A stretch of 64,000 nt of DNA. Origin: Astrocystis sublimbata. Taxonomy: Eukaryota; Ascomycota; Sordariomycetes; Xylariales; Xylariaceae. This document shows positions 22,798 to 33,415 of the stretch, piece by piece. Below the pieces are notes generated by a model. That model searched no databases. It was not told the origin of the DNA and saw nothing but the letters and a program-made list of their open reading frames with translations. The first letter of the stretch is position 1; every line of letters starts with the position of its first letter. The stretch spans positions 744,001-808,000 of the forward strand of contig JAJNNY010000010.1 in the NCBI GenBank assembly GCA_022453515.1, read 5' to 3'. The position numbers and the translations under genes were made by a program.

Positions 22798-24114
22798 GAT
22801 TCTTATAATGTGAAGCGTCTTGATCTATTATAGAGCGTTGTGAAGCGCTCCCAACACTTCTGGTATTTTTGAGATTACTGGGCGTGAGAGACTTGAGGAG
22901 ATTCTTATAACTCCGAAGGGGTTGTGATTGTTGATTATCACACGTACTTTAGTAATAAGTAAAAAAGATTTGGAATGGAAATAGTCCACACGGATAGTTT
23001 TATAGCACGACAGCAGCCCGTACCATAATACGGCGTAGCAGAGTCCTCTGACTAGAACTAGAGGTATCGTTACAATATTGTTGGCGACGTTGCATGCGGG
23101 CGTACAGTATGTGGCGTGTGTGCTGTATGTGTACAGCCACAATAGCTACTGTGACCACACAATCGCTCACTCAAGGTGGGGTTTTATATGACGCTTCAAA
23201 CTTTCCGCCAATATTTCCGGATGGTGTCTGTGTTTGAAGGTTACTTTTTGAGAAGGGATTGTTGTACGCCCAGACCACGCCAATGATGCTTTTTTGAACC
23301 CTCGTATTGTAGGAAGGGCGAAGGTTGATGTTCATACAAGTTTAGTATTTTGCTCTTGAACTGTCACTAATTGTCGTTTAAAACATTTGTTTTCGTCTGA
23401 TCCGACGTATTCCAATGGCCGCCACTCACGATCTGCAATAGTTCTTGCACACAGTAGGACTATGGTCTCACCGTTAGAGACCCTACTGCTTGTCATGGAT
23501 ATAAGTTGTCTCCTATCATTAGCATCCGAATTTGCACGTTCTTTCAATCGGATCAATACTCTTCTTACAATTTCAAAGTTGACTGCAGATGCAACATTGA
23601 GGGTAAAGCCAGATCTGTATTTTGTATTCAAAGATGGTGAAGTTCGGAATACACCGTACTAATTGGCCTCCTTGGGAATTATCGTCGATACTGGCTTGCC
23701 AAATGACTTCATAGGGCCGATATGGGCATAATATGCATGGGCAATCTCACGTACCTAGCCAAGGCTCATCAAGAACTGCATCGCCTCCACCGCCTCCACG
23801 TATTGATTACTCTATAAGAAAAGTACACAAAAACTTCTTTCATAGCCAAGAAAGAGACAGCTTCTCAACATACAAGTGTGATTCAAGTGTTGTGCCAAAT
23901 TATTTTGATGGATCTGAACGAGGTCTGTAATGAGTCCAAAGAGTCGCCAATCGAGCTGACAGCTGGCCACAGCTGCACGCCGTGCCCCTCCAAGCCTCTC
24001 ACTGCCCCGCGGTATAATCATCTTGAGCTTTGCATGCAATGCGACTGAGATTCATCTCATACAAAGCCGCAGTGACTCAATAAAGATACCCTAACACCTC
24101 AGGAAATCTATGTA
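22798..24114. other. Intergenic, 1.3 kb
   Basis: Promoter side of the membrane-protein gene and of cgi121. Opposed ~95-codon frames at 23332-23662 both begin with TTG rather than ATG and show no motif. Nothing else recognised. Confidence 0.45.
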
Positions 24115-25346
24115 ATGGATACCGATATCTCACAGCCAATACCTTCGCACACTAACTCTCACACCGAAACACCCCAATTACCAAATTCAGAGACGGATCG
24201 CACACCAAGCGCCAAGCGCCAAAAGACCGCCCACCAGACTCATCCCACAATATCAGAAACAGAAGCCGAAGACAGTCTTCCCTCTGCGAAGACAGCGACG
24301 AATCTCACCATGTCTACCAGCACTTCTCCTCCCATATTAGAGTCGCTGCAGCTCGAGCATCTACCGGCCGGATACTCGGTGCAAGTAGCCGTGTTCAAAG
24401 ACGTAGAAAACGCCGCGTTCCTGCATCAGCAGTTGCTCGCGCGCAATGCTGATTTCGAGTATGCGCTGATCGATGCTGGGGTGGTATGTATTTTACCTCA
24501 CTTCTGAAGCTTTTTTTTCTTTGCTTTTTTTGCTCTATAAGAAGAGAAGAAATAGAGACAAATTTAAGCACATTGTATATACACGTACCTTGATAGCACA
24601 GGCTGACTAACATGCGCGTTCTCAATCATCAGGTCACATCACGTCTGCAAGTCCTCAGCGCCGCCTTCAAAGCCATCACGGCGCAGCTGGCCGGAGCTGC
24701 AAAGACGCCCAACGTACACTCGGAGATGGTGTACGCTCTAAGTCCCACGAATAATGTAAGCTATCAACCATGAGGTCAATTCCATGCGAATTTCGCATGC
24801 CTTTTTTTTTTTTTGCTTTATCTCAGATTGTATTGTCCTCCTATCCCTCCGAGTGTGTAGCTCCACAAAGAGCATATAAAATAGACGCACATACACATCC
24901 ACCCTCGAGACTACGATCATACGACATAGAGTATGCCAATGAGACCGCAACCAACTTACACGCACTCCCAGATCTCAGAAGCCTACCGCCGTCACGGCAT
25001 CTCCCCCACCACGCGTCACCTCGTCATCGTCAAAGTCCTTACTGCACAACCTTCATCAGCACACATAAATCAAACCCCAAACCCCGACGCAGAAACAACA
25101 ACAACAACAACAGACAAAACCCCCCTCACAGCCCAAGACGTAGAATCCCACCTCGCCACGCACGTCCAGGGCACACCAGCGCCATTCACAGACGAGACGC
25201 TCTCGGCATTCACGGACTGGGGCCGCGTGCGCAAGTACTACAAGCTGAACGGCGTGCCGTGGGTCGACGGCATCAAAGACCAGGACGTGAAGAACAGGGA
25301 GCTGGATATGTTGGTGAGGGGTGGGATGGCGTTGCGGGGGGTGTAG
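24115..25346 (+). CDS. cgi121: Cgi121, EKC/KEOPS complex subunit
   Basis: Exons 24115-24483, 24633-24755 and 24972-25346 join in phase to 288 aa. KEOPS makes the universal tRNA modification t6A and affects telomere upkeep; Cgi121 binds the Bud32 kinase and tRNA 3' ends. The family core starts with LESLQLEHLPAGYSVQVAVF and continues NAAFLHQQLLARNADFEYALIDAG and VYALSPTNN. It ends with RHLVIVKV and the long terminal helix region TDWGRVRKYYKLN. The 65 residues before the ATG at 24310 are Ser/Thr/Pro-rich with KRQK. That second ATG has an excellent context (CACCATGTC) and gives a 223-aa protein of usual Cgi121 length, so it may be the true start. A short ACA repeat codes for Thr residues in exon 3. 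Confidence 0.88.
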
Positions 25347-25962
25347 TATATTATAGTATAGGTGAAGTATAATTCAAGGACCTAGCATGAGAAATCTAAG
25401 GATAGGGAAATTAAGCAAACGTTTTAAAGTTCAAGAAGGATTTGTTTTCTGCACGACTAAGATAGACGAATGCCTGAATCTGAGCATGTCACTTTTGCAA
25501 CGAAGGACTAGCGAAAGCTATTTCTTGAAAATTTGTATCTCTAGGGTAGGCTATGTAGATGATATATATCAATCATGCAATTTCGGCATTCAACCCTCTC
25601 GTTTCCCCTTCGTTTCCTCATTTGCTTGCTTTTTACTTCTTGTCGTCAGGAACCAGATGCGATCGCTTCCTTCTTTCAAATCTTTCGCAGTACAGCTCAG
25701 TCAGTATCAGCGGGTAAAGCAGCAACCATGACAATCTCGATATGACCCAAACCCCCAATCCAGTAATCGGAACCGCGATGCGAGAGTCGTAACTCGTAAA
25801 AACCAGTCTTGTTCCACCCAGAAACCTTCCCTTAAACAATGCGATGCAACACCTTACGCCTCCAACGATGAACAAAGACCAACGCGATGCGCGATGCAAC
25901 AGGAGCATCAGTGAAAAAAAACAAAAGGCAACAGAGCCGCATGAGAACTACGAAGACGACGC
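25347..25962. other. Intergenic, convergent 3' ends
   Basis: 3' sides of cgi121 (+) and proline dehydrogenase (-). No gene recognised. Confidence 0.5.
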
Positions 25963-27471
25963 TCAAGCAAGTCCGACCCTTCCAAAAACACGTCTCTTCA
26001 GCTCCGCCCAAGCAGCATCGCGCCCGCTCTTCGTCCTCTGCACAGCGTCCTTGTTCTCATGAGCCCTGCGCAGTAGGTACGCCATGCAGTCCTTGGTAGA
26101 TCCCCAAACAAGATACTTGTACGCGAGCGGGGACTCCTCGCAGCCCTCGTTGTTGATGGCCTTGGCGACGAGCAGCTCGCAGCTGACCTCGTCTGCCATG
26201 CCCATGAGCTGGGCGATGGCGAGCTCGACGCCCGCCGACTCGGGGCCGAGCGCGATCTTACGCGCCTGGCACACCGACTCGAGGTTGTGCGAGCCCAGCA
26301 GCACGCTGACCTGTGGGAACGGGATGTTGGTCTGCTTCTCCTTGCTCTGGGGACCCCACTTGCGCGTGATCAGGCTCGCGGCCAGACTGTCGTACGCTGC
26401 GTCTGTGTCGGCCTTGGTGTCGTGGATGACGTGGCGCGGGTCGGAGCCGAGGTACGCGCCGCGCACGAGCTTCACACCAAGGGTGAAATTGTCCTTGGAC
26501 GCGGTGGCGAGGTGGGAGCCGAGCAGCGAAGGTGTGTGCTTCAGGTATGCCTGATAGGTGCCGTAAATGATGGCATGGCCTGGCTTTGTGTTATATTTGC
26601 GCTGGTACTCGAGGGTCCAATCATCGATACCAGGCTGGAGCGCAATCTGCTCGGCGTCGAAGAGAAGAGGCACATCTCTCTCCACGGCCAGGTCGCAGAC
26701 CCTGTCAAGGGCTTTCTTGAAGTCCTTGGGCGGTGGGAGTCGGTTCTTCAGCGCATACAGGGCTTGGCGGCCTGCACCGGTGAACTTGAGCGCCACGAAA
26801 TCCCCCTTCTTCGCCAACTCGAGAGTTTCGAGGGTTCCGGCTTCCCAGGGGCTGATTTCGTTGCGGATGCACTCCTCGGCCAGTGGTCCTTCGTCGCACG
26901 CCGTCAAGCTACGTGTTTGTGCGTCCGTGAGGACAACTTCCTTTGCATATCCCAATATCACGCCACCAAACCCGATCTGCTTGAGCCCATCGACAGTGCG
27001 ACGCACTTCCTTGTTGTTTTCACCTGCACAGAATTGGGCGTAGAAAGTCTTTTTCATGAACCATCTGAGCAAGAAGTTCTTGTTCGGGTTGAAAAGGAAG
27101 AACTCCGAATGTGCGAGCAGGGACATGATCGCCAGCGAGGGCGGAAGGAGAATTTTTGACGAGGAGATCGTTGTAGAGCCCAACGTACGAAGGATTGTGG
27201 CTAGGGGAAGAACGGATAGAGGTGGCGGTCTCGACTCTATTGTGGGTTCTGAAATCTGGGCATTGGACTGAGCTTGTTCAGGAAGCCCAACAACGGGTGT
27301 TGGGGAGCGAGCGGATGAGCTGCATGTCCTCCTCCTTGTGTGGACATATGTGCTGAGTTTCTGTGATTGGATGGATCGACTTGTGATGTAAAGAACAGAC
27401 GAGGAGCTCTTGGCTGAGACAAGGCAGAAGGGAGAAGGCAATGCCCTGCCCAACGCCGGAGTCCTTAGCAT
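25963..27471 (-). CDS. Proline dehydrogenase (proline oxidase), mitochondrial
   Basis: A single exon of 502 aa. The enzyme oxidises L-proline to pyrroline-5-carboxylate with FAD and passes electrons to the respiratory chain; it is the PUT1/PrnD type. The N-terminal ~60 residues are rich in Ser, Arg and Thr without acids (a mitochondrial presequence). The PRODH barrel carries GFGGVILGYAKE, PLLFDAEQIALQPGID, AIIYGTYQAYLKHTP, the substrate/FAD motif VKLVRGAYLGSDPRH, and a C-terminal LLRRAHENKDA with the two arginines that bind the proline carboxylate. In aspergilli prnD sits in a proline cluster; none of those partners is next to it here, so the gene stands alone. Confidence 0.93.
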   Translation of the reverse strand: MLRTPALGRALPSPFCLVSAKSSSSVLYITSRSIQSQKLSTYVHTRRRTCSSSARSPTPVVGLPEQAQSNAQISEPTIESRPPPLSVLPLATILRTLGSTTISSSKILLPPSLAIMSLLAHSEFFLFNPNKNFLLRWFMKKTFYAQFCAGENNKEVRRTVDGLKQIGFGGVILGYAKEVVLTDAQTRSLTACDEGPLAEECIRNEISPWEAGTLETLELAKKGDFVALKFTGAGRQALYALKNRLPPPKDFKKALDRVCDLAVERDVPLLFDAEQIALQPGIDDWTLEYQRKYNTKPGHAIIYGTYQAYLKHTPSLLGSHLATASKDNFTLGVKLVRGAYLGSDPRHVIHDTKADTDAAYDSLAASLITRKWGPQSKEKQTNIPFPQVSVLLGSHNLESVCQARKIALGPESAGVELAIAQLMGMADEVSCELLVAKAINNEGCEESPLAYKYLVWGSTKDCMAYLLRRAHENKDAVQRTKSGRDAAWAELKRRVFGRVGLA

Positions 27472-28727
27472 TATCAGCTACTTCGCAACGCGTCTTAGGT
27501 TGATATGATAAAAAAGTGACGGTTAAGATGGGACGGGAGGCGCAAATTGGCGAGTGGGGGAACTTGTTTTGCTGCGGGATATTCGCAATAGGTACCTAGG
27601 CAGTGTGAATGGGAATAAGGTTTATCACGAGATCTGGCAGAGACACATGCCTGGGACATACAAAGGACAACGGGTATGCTTTTTAACTTTCTCTGCTACG
27701 GCTCTAGCTGGCCTGCGCGGCGGGCTGCTCGAAACTCAATCTCCGAGTTCGCAGACGGCTGGCCTCGCAGAAGCTCCGAACTTGGAGCTTGCCGGGGCCA
27801 TGGCAAATGTCATCATTCCTGCAGGGAGCTCTCTTGCAGCGCGCCATAATGCACATGCTAAGGTTGAACTTTCCAATTACGATTCAATGACAATAGACTG
27901 CAGCGTCTCGACGGGGTTTTGCTTATCAGGCGCGAGCAGTGTCACGTGGGTCGCAAGGGGAAAGCCGTGTGTAGCCGTAGGACTGATCTCGGGCGGGTAC
28001 GCGCTGGGCCAATCAGGGGACACGACAAAGTCAACGCCCAAGGGAATCCAAGGGATTTCAAGGGATCGTGCGAGGCTTGGGAATCTGGCCTGAGTAGCGC
28101 AAGGACGCTCCGGCCTGTCTAGCGTCAATTGCCCGACTTAGCAGGCTGTTCGACCCCTTAAGCCAGTTCTTGGTGCCTCCCCAGATCTGCCTAACGCCAT
28201 CGGCTGACTGCATGGGAGCCGCCTCGTCGTCTAGCTAGTGGCTCTGGCAGCGGCTCAAGGTGGAAATCCGTGGGGCCAACATTGGCCGGTGGGTTGCTGG
28301 GAAATAAAGATGGCTCCAATTTAATTGCGCTGCAGCACCGAAACCGCTTTGTTTGTCGATCGTGAAAACCCGGTTCAGGACTTGGTCGAGGGATACGGAT
28401 ACATGATTCGCGTATCGGAAGATTGCCATATCTGTCGAGTCTGTGTAGACCGGCGAGCTGGACACTGCTTCGTGGAAGATACCCCACGTAAGCGCGGGGT
28501 TGGAAGCATGCCGTCCTCTCCCTATCCAAATGCCGCTGCAGCTTGGACCATGCTACTATTCGCCAACTCGGAGAACGTGGCGCACCACCAAACGCGACAA
28601 CCGAACAGAAATCCCAAGGCCATGGACTGCGGTCGTCCGTATTAGGCAAAAAGGCCTCATCCGCGCACCATTCCTGGTGGGAAAGCAAAATCAGTTGAGA
28701 GCCATTGGTAGTACCCGGGGAGTCGGA
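27472..28727. other. Intergenic, 1.25 kb
   Basis: Two longish frames (plus 27554-28093, minus 28191-28688) start at GTG and TTG, not ATG, and lack motifs. A GGTACCTAGG word is at 27590-27599. No supported gene. Confidence 0.45.
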
Positions 28728-29417
28728 CTAGTCTGCCTGTTTTGAAGCCGGCGCAGATTCAACAGTGGGCTGTCCAATCTGCTTCCTAATGAAGGAGATG
28801 TACCCAACCGGACGGCCCTTGGCAAGCGAGATAACGTCTTGAATGCCTCCATACACCAGGCCAAATACGAGGCCCTTCTTCGCCGTCCTCGCCGTCTCCG
28901 CAGCCGAGAAGCGATCTACGATGGTCAGCAAATGGGAAGATGAGAAGGCATAGAGATAAAAGGCGTCTGGTGACATACTCCATAGGCTGAATCCGCCTGC
29001 TACCGCCAGACTCGCCATTACGGTACTGATAAAGTCCTGGCCGCCGCGATAGACGTCGAACAGGTTCTCGGCGCAGAACATGGCGGTACTCAGCAGGCCG
29101 AGTCTGGCGCCGATCTTGATGCCCTCCTTCAAACCACCAAATGCAACGTGATAGTTCTTGCTCTTGTGATATAGATACCAGCCGGTAGTTGAGGTAGGGA
29201 GACGATGTGCGTGCTCGGCGCGAAAGCGCAGGCCTGCCATCTTGCTGCCGTGTGCGAGACCCAGGGTCATGCCGATGCCGAAGGCGGTTGCAGCGGCGGC
29301 AGGGATTCGCACGAGGGGCGGGATGGAGAGACGAGAATCCCTCCAGAGCTGGGTATATTCCTCGCGGGTCAGGCTCGACCGAGCACGCCGTCTCGACGTG
29401 GTTATCCTCTCCTCCAT
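28728..29417 (-). CDS. Tim17/22/23-like integral membrane protein
   Basis: Exons 29417-28979 and 28915-28728 give 208 aa from the ATG at 29417. Four Gly/Ala-rich membrane-type segments are seen: PLVRIPAAAATAFGIGMTLGL, FGGLKEGIKIGARLGLLSTA, ISTVMASLAVAGGFSLW and KKGLVFGLVYGGIQDVIS. The pattern of small residues, with RGGQDF before the third segment, resembles Tim17/Tim22/Tim23-family proteins of mitochondria. The family call is moderate. The intron (28978-28916, GTATGT donor, GCTGACC branch) is 63 bases and contains no stop; the spliced join reads SLWNRFS. A retained form would carry 21 extra residues. Confidence 0.65.
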   Translation of the reverse strand: MEERITTSRRRARSSLTREEYTQLWRDSRLSIPPLVRIPAAAATAFGIGMTLGLAHGSKMAGLRFRAEHAHRLPTSTTGWYLYHKSKNYHVAFGGLKEGIKIGARLGLLSTAMFCAENLFDVYRGGQDFISTVMASLAVAGGFSLWSMSPDAFYLYAFSSSHLLTIVDRFSAAETARTAKKGLVFGLVYGGIQDVISLAKGRPVGYISFIRKQIGQPTVESAPASKQAD

Positions 29418-30229
29418 GGCTGACGTCGGCAGAGGCGCGGGCTCGTTCGACACAGAGTAGGAGTGGTGATGACTAATGAGGTGAGGGGACCGTTGCAGCG
29501 AGGCTGGCTCGGCTGGCTACCTGGTCGCCTGGCTTGCCTCGTCGGTATTAGCCGAAATGCTGCGGCCTCGTTGGGGGAGAAAAATCGGTGCGTTGAAAGC
29601 AGGGAGGTGAGAAGACCAGCTCGGAGTCTCGTGGTTGGTGTGAAACCTAAGTGGTTGTTTCTAATGGCGTCTCGAATTCTTAAGCCCCGTCTCCCCGTCG
29701 TGGAGGATATTGTTTCAATGGTGAATGCTATGCTATATGGGCCTTTGGAAACTGGAGATATCTTCTCGGTGGAGAGCTTACCTTAGGTACGGCCGAGGGT
29801 AAGCTACAAGCTACGGCGAGGAACTCCTACAGCGAGCACCAATCTGGCGGGGCTGCTCGTTGGCTGTTGGCTGGAGAGGGGCGGCGGTCTCCGTCGGATC
29901 CACTTTTAGTAGCAAAACATTTCCTCTGCTGGGCAGGAAATCAAATGCGGGTGTTCTCGGTGAAAGTCACTGGAAGCCACTTAACGCGCTGTAAAACCAC
30001 CGCAGCTGTACGTACTTGGTACAATCGCACGTGTTTCCGCGCACTGAGCGCGCAACCAAACAAGCTGTCGCTATCCCAGTCGATATACTTACAACTCCAA
30101 GCTGAAAGAGCAACTGCAAAAAACATTGGACCAAATATACTTACTGCACGCATCGCATGATCAAGACTTGGTCCTCATTACTTACCTCTCAACACACGGA
30201 AGGAAACCTCACAGTACACAGCTTTCATC
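29418..30229. other. Divergent promoter region
   Basis: Lies between the Tim17-like gene (-) and the gene starting at 30230 (+). No coding gene recognised. Confidence 0.5.
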
Positions 30230-30807
30230 ATGGTACGTATTTGCTTGCCCAAGTCTACCCAGAAACCTTTGAGCTTTGACTGCCAATTTTAACTCAACCA
30301 ACCCCACATGCAACCTGCAACCTGAATGTTGACAGGATTGGAGACGGAAGGCTCTAATTGCATATTGCATGCTAACTAATCCCCCAGGTTCAGCGGGACG
30401 TCGTCCGCGACACCGACCTGTCAATCCGCTTCAAGCATGGCAAGAACACCGTCGTCCTCTTCGTCGACCCCATGGCGACTTTCAGTCAGGTGCAGGAGGA
30501 GTTGCTCGACACGCTGAAAGAAAGATATCCCCATGGCATCGATATCCCCGACTCTCCGGATAAGATGAGGCTCCCAAGCCAGGCGTCACAGATCAAGTTT
30601 GCGCTACCAAAAGACAAGACCAACCCGGCAATGGGATGGAACCAGATCGACTTCGAACTGGACGAGGCGCCTGTCGACAAAGGCTTTCAGGATAACACGA
30701 TGGTGGCCTTTGCCATACAGCCCGAGGATGCGGATGATGCGGACGAACTTGTGTTTGAAGTCACTCTGCCTTCTTATGACGACGAGGGGGAGGACGAGCC
30801 GATGTGA
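30230..30807 (+). CDS. Small acidic protein of unknown function; first exon is the ATG alone
   Basis: Exon 1 is just ATG (30230-30232), followed directly by a GTACGT donor. Exon 2 is 30388-30807, after a GCTAACTAAT branch and a CCCCCAG acceptor. The 140-aa product begins MVQRDVVRDTDLSIRFKHG. It has a beta-grasp-like pattern (TVVLFVDPMATFSQVQEELLDTL, then KIKFALPKD-like strands and IDFELDE) and an acidic tail ending GEDEPM. It could be a ubiquitin-like fold, but I recognise no named family. Without splicing, exon 2 has no in-frame ATG until 30472, which would cut the first strands, so the ATG-only exon is well supported. Confidence 0.75.
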
Positions 30808-31439
30808 GGTGACAGACACAGGCAGCGATGGGTCTCATTGGATGCAACTCAATGCCTTGATAGAGGGATATGGATATACTGCAGGACCAGAAAAGGACGG
30901 GAGGGAAAGGAAACGAAACAGGGAAAGCCTGTCGCAATGTCTACAAAGGACTCTTCTGGTAGTCTTGAAATGTCGTGTGAATTTGAGTATATTTGCTGCC
31001 AAGGTAGTTCATCTCGTCTGGGAGCAGGCCATGTTGTAGTTTTTTACAGTTGATGTTAGAAGACAGAGGTGGGCCCGGCAGTGAGGCATGTCATGTCAGG
31101 GTTGCATCATAATTTAGACGCTTCTGGGCTCTAAGCGAATCACTGCAGGGAGATCCAGATAGGTAGGACCCCTATTTGGCCCAGTCCTGCCCTAGCCCGA
31201 CTTTTTCAATGCGCTACCTCAGCGGCTCAACCCCCTGAGACTCACATGTCAGTTTACCTACGAGCCCTATTGCCTGAGTGCAGTGTCTAAACCTGTTGAG
31301 GCCAGAGACTCTAGATCTACCGGTCTCTCCTTTCCACACCTCCTTTCCTTTCCTTTGCTGTTCTCCTCCTCGTCCCAACCCGACGACAGCCTGGGCACCT
31401 TAGGCATCGTCGACGGCTCCGGCCCATGTTGTCTTCCCA
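30808..31439. other. Intergenic
   Basis: 3' side of the small acidic-protein gene and promoter of the Ted1-like gene, with a CCTTTCCTTTCC pyrimidine run near 31341-31359. No gene recognised. Confidence 0.5.
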
Positions 31440-33260
31440 ATGACGCCCGCGGCGCTCCTCGCGCTCCTTCGCCATGCCGTGCGCATCCTGCCCATCGTCG
31501 CCGTAGCATGTACTCTGCACCTGTACCTCTACCCTCTCGTGTTGGGATGCGCATTTCCCCTACCGCCCGCCGCGTCGTCTAAGTCGTCCAATGCCACCTC
31601 AGACCCGAGCCTCTCGACGACCGCTCCCTCGGCCTTCCGCGAGACCCTGCAACAGCACATATCCGGTCCTACCGGCGTCTCCGCGCCCTTCCGCCTCCTC
31701 GCGCTCGGCGATCCGCAGCTCGAGGGCGACACCGCCATCAGGAACTATGGCCGCCCCAACTTCCTACACCTCTGGTGGGCGATCCGCCACCTGACCTGGC
31801 AGACCGAGCAGCCCTCGCTGCGCAAGCGCCTGCGCCAGGTCACCCACGACCTCATCGACGTCTTCTTCGACGACATCCCCGACACCCTCGAGTCCATGCG
31901 CAAGCACGTCGACCTCTTCGGCAACGACTACTACCTGGCCCACATCTACCGCACCCTTCACTGGTGGACGAAGCCGACGCACGTCACCGTTCTGGGCGAC
32001 CTCCTCGGAAGCCAGTGGATTAGGGATCGCGAGTTCCAGAGGCGGAACAAGCGCTTCTGGAACCGGTCCTTCAAGGGCGCCGAGAGGATTCCGGATGAGG
32101 TCGCGCAGTACCCGGCCGACGATTACAACGTCACGGGCATACTGGGTACCGAGAATCGCACCGAGGCCGAGCTGTGGCAACGGCGGCTTATCAATGTCGC
32201 TGGGAACCACGACATTGGCTACGCTGGCGATATGACCCCAGAACTCCTCGAGCGATTTGAAGTGGCTTTTGGCAAAGCTGCATACGAGCTCCGTTTCGAG
32301 TTGCCGATCCAGGACAATGCTACGAATGCGACTGTCTTCGATGCAGATACGAACCCGGAATCCAACCGACTGGCCCCAGAATTACGCATTCTCAACATCA
32401 ACAACATGAATCTGGACACCCCTGCTCTGAACCAATCCTTGCAAGACAGCACGTATGGCTTCATCAACGCAATTATACACACTTCTACGGCAGTCGAGTT
32501 CAAGGGCCACTTCACCCTCGTTTTAACCCATATGCCCCTGTACAAACCGGAGGGCGTATGTGTCGACTCCCCGTTCTTCGACTTCCACGAAGGAGGAGGA
32601 GTCAAGGAGCAGAACCAACTATCGGCAGATGCCTCTCGAGGGTTCTTGGAGGGTATCTACGGCCTCAACGGCGATGCCAATGCGCCGGCCGGCGGTAGCG
32701 GTAGAAGGGGCATCATACTGAACGGGCACGACCACGAAGGCTGTGACACTTATCATTTCATTAACCAATCGACGCCCAGAGAAGAGCGACGTTGGCAGGT
32801 GAACAAATGGGACGCCGCCCGCGCCCAGAAACTGCCCGGAGATCCGGGACTGCCGGGTATGCGAGAGATCACAGTCCGCAGCATGATGGCTGAGTTTGGC
32901 GGGAACGCGGGGCTCCTCAGCCTTTGGTTCGACTACGACGTTTGGGAGTGGAAGTATGACTTCGCCACCTGTGCGCTCGGCCGACAGTACTACTGGTGGT
33001 TCGTACACGTCTTCGACATTGTCTTGTTCGTCGTCCTCGTCGCCTATGCTGTGCTAGAGGTCTCGATAGCCAATGGATTTGACGCCGAGAAGTGGCTGCA
33101 AAACAAGGTCTTGACGCCCCTAGCTGAAAGAAGGGCCAGGGCGAAGGAGGCCGAAGAGAAGAAGTGGAAGAAGAAGACGGAAGCGAAAGCCAATGGCAGT
33201 GTACCAACAACAAAAAGCGAAACGATAAGTAATGGTGGACACTTGGAAAAGAAGATATGA
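31440..33260 (+). CDS. Ted1/Cdc1-like ER metallophosphoesterase
   Basis: A single exon of 606 aa. All calcineurin-like phosphoesterase blocks are present: LALGDPQLEGD (about residues 87-97), VLGDLLGSQW, VAGNHDIGYAG, LTHMPLYKPEG and NGHDHEGCD, giving the Asp, His and Asn metal ligands. Membrane segments lie near the N-terminus (ILPIVAVACTLHLYLYPLVL) and near the C-terminus (VHVFDIVLFVVLVAYAVLEV), with a Lys-rich cytosolic tail. Several NxT sequons lie in the lumenal part. In yeast, Ted1 and Cdc1 remodel the ethanolamine-phosphate side chains of GPI anchors and so control exit of GPI proteins from the ER; that role is inferred here. Confidence 0.88.
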   Translation: MTPAALLALLRHAVRILPIVAVACTLHLYLYPLVLGCAFPLPPAASSKSSNATSDPSLSTTAPSAFRETLQQHISGPTGVSAPFRLLALGDPQLEGDTAIRNYGRPNFLHLWWAIRHLTWQTEQPSLRKRLRQVTHDLIDVFFDDIPDTLESMRKHVDLFGNDYYLAHIYRTLHWWTKPTHVTVLGDLLGSQWIRDREFQRRNKRFWNRSFKGAERIPDEVAQYPADDYNVTGILGTENRTEAELWQRRLINVAGNHDIGYAGDMTPELLERFEVAFGKAAYELRFELPIQDNATNATVFDADTNPESNRLAPELRILNINNMNLDTPALNQSLQDSTYGFINAIIHTSTAVEFKGHFTLVLTHMPLYKPEGVCVDSPFFDFHEGGGVKEQNQLSADASRGFLEGIYGLNGDANAPAGGSGRRGIILNGHDHEGCDTYHFINQSTPREERRWQVNKWDAARAQKLPGDPGLPGMREITVRSMMAEFGGNAGLLSLWFDYDVWEWKYDFATCALGRQYYWWFVHVFDIVLFVVLVAYAVLEVSIANGFDAEKWLQNKVLTPLAERRARAKEAEEKKWKKKTEAKANGSVPTTKSETISNGGHLEKKI

Positions 33261-33415
33261 CGAGACGATAAGCATTGTTTGTATAGAACTGGCGGGACGT
33301 ATTAAAATTTTATATCTCTTAACGAGGAAACTAAATTCATAATACATCATCTATCATCATCGATAATTTTCATTGGATTCACAAAACATGAACGGTGTTA
33401 TAAACTGTGGCTTTG

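Noticed and set aside
26287..27159. 290-codon plus-strand frame
   Set aside because: Antisense shadow of proline dehydrogenase.
27554..28093. 179-codon plus-strand frame
   Set aside because: It begins with GTG, has no motif and lies between genes; probably chance in GC-richer DNA.
28191..28688. 165-codon minus-strand frame
   Set aside because: It begins with TTG, is rich in Pro and Arg and shows no motif.
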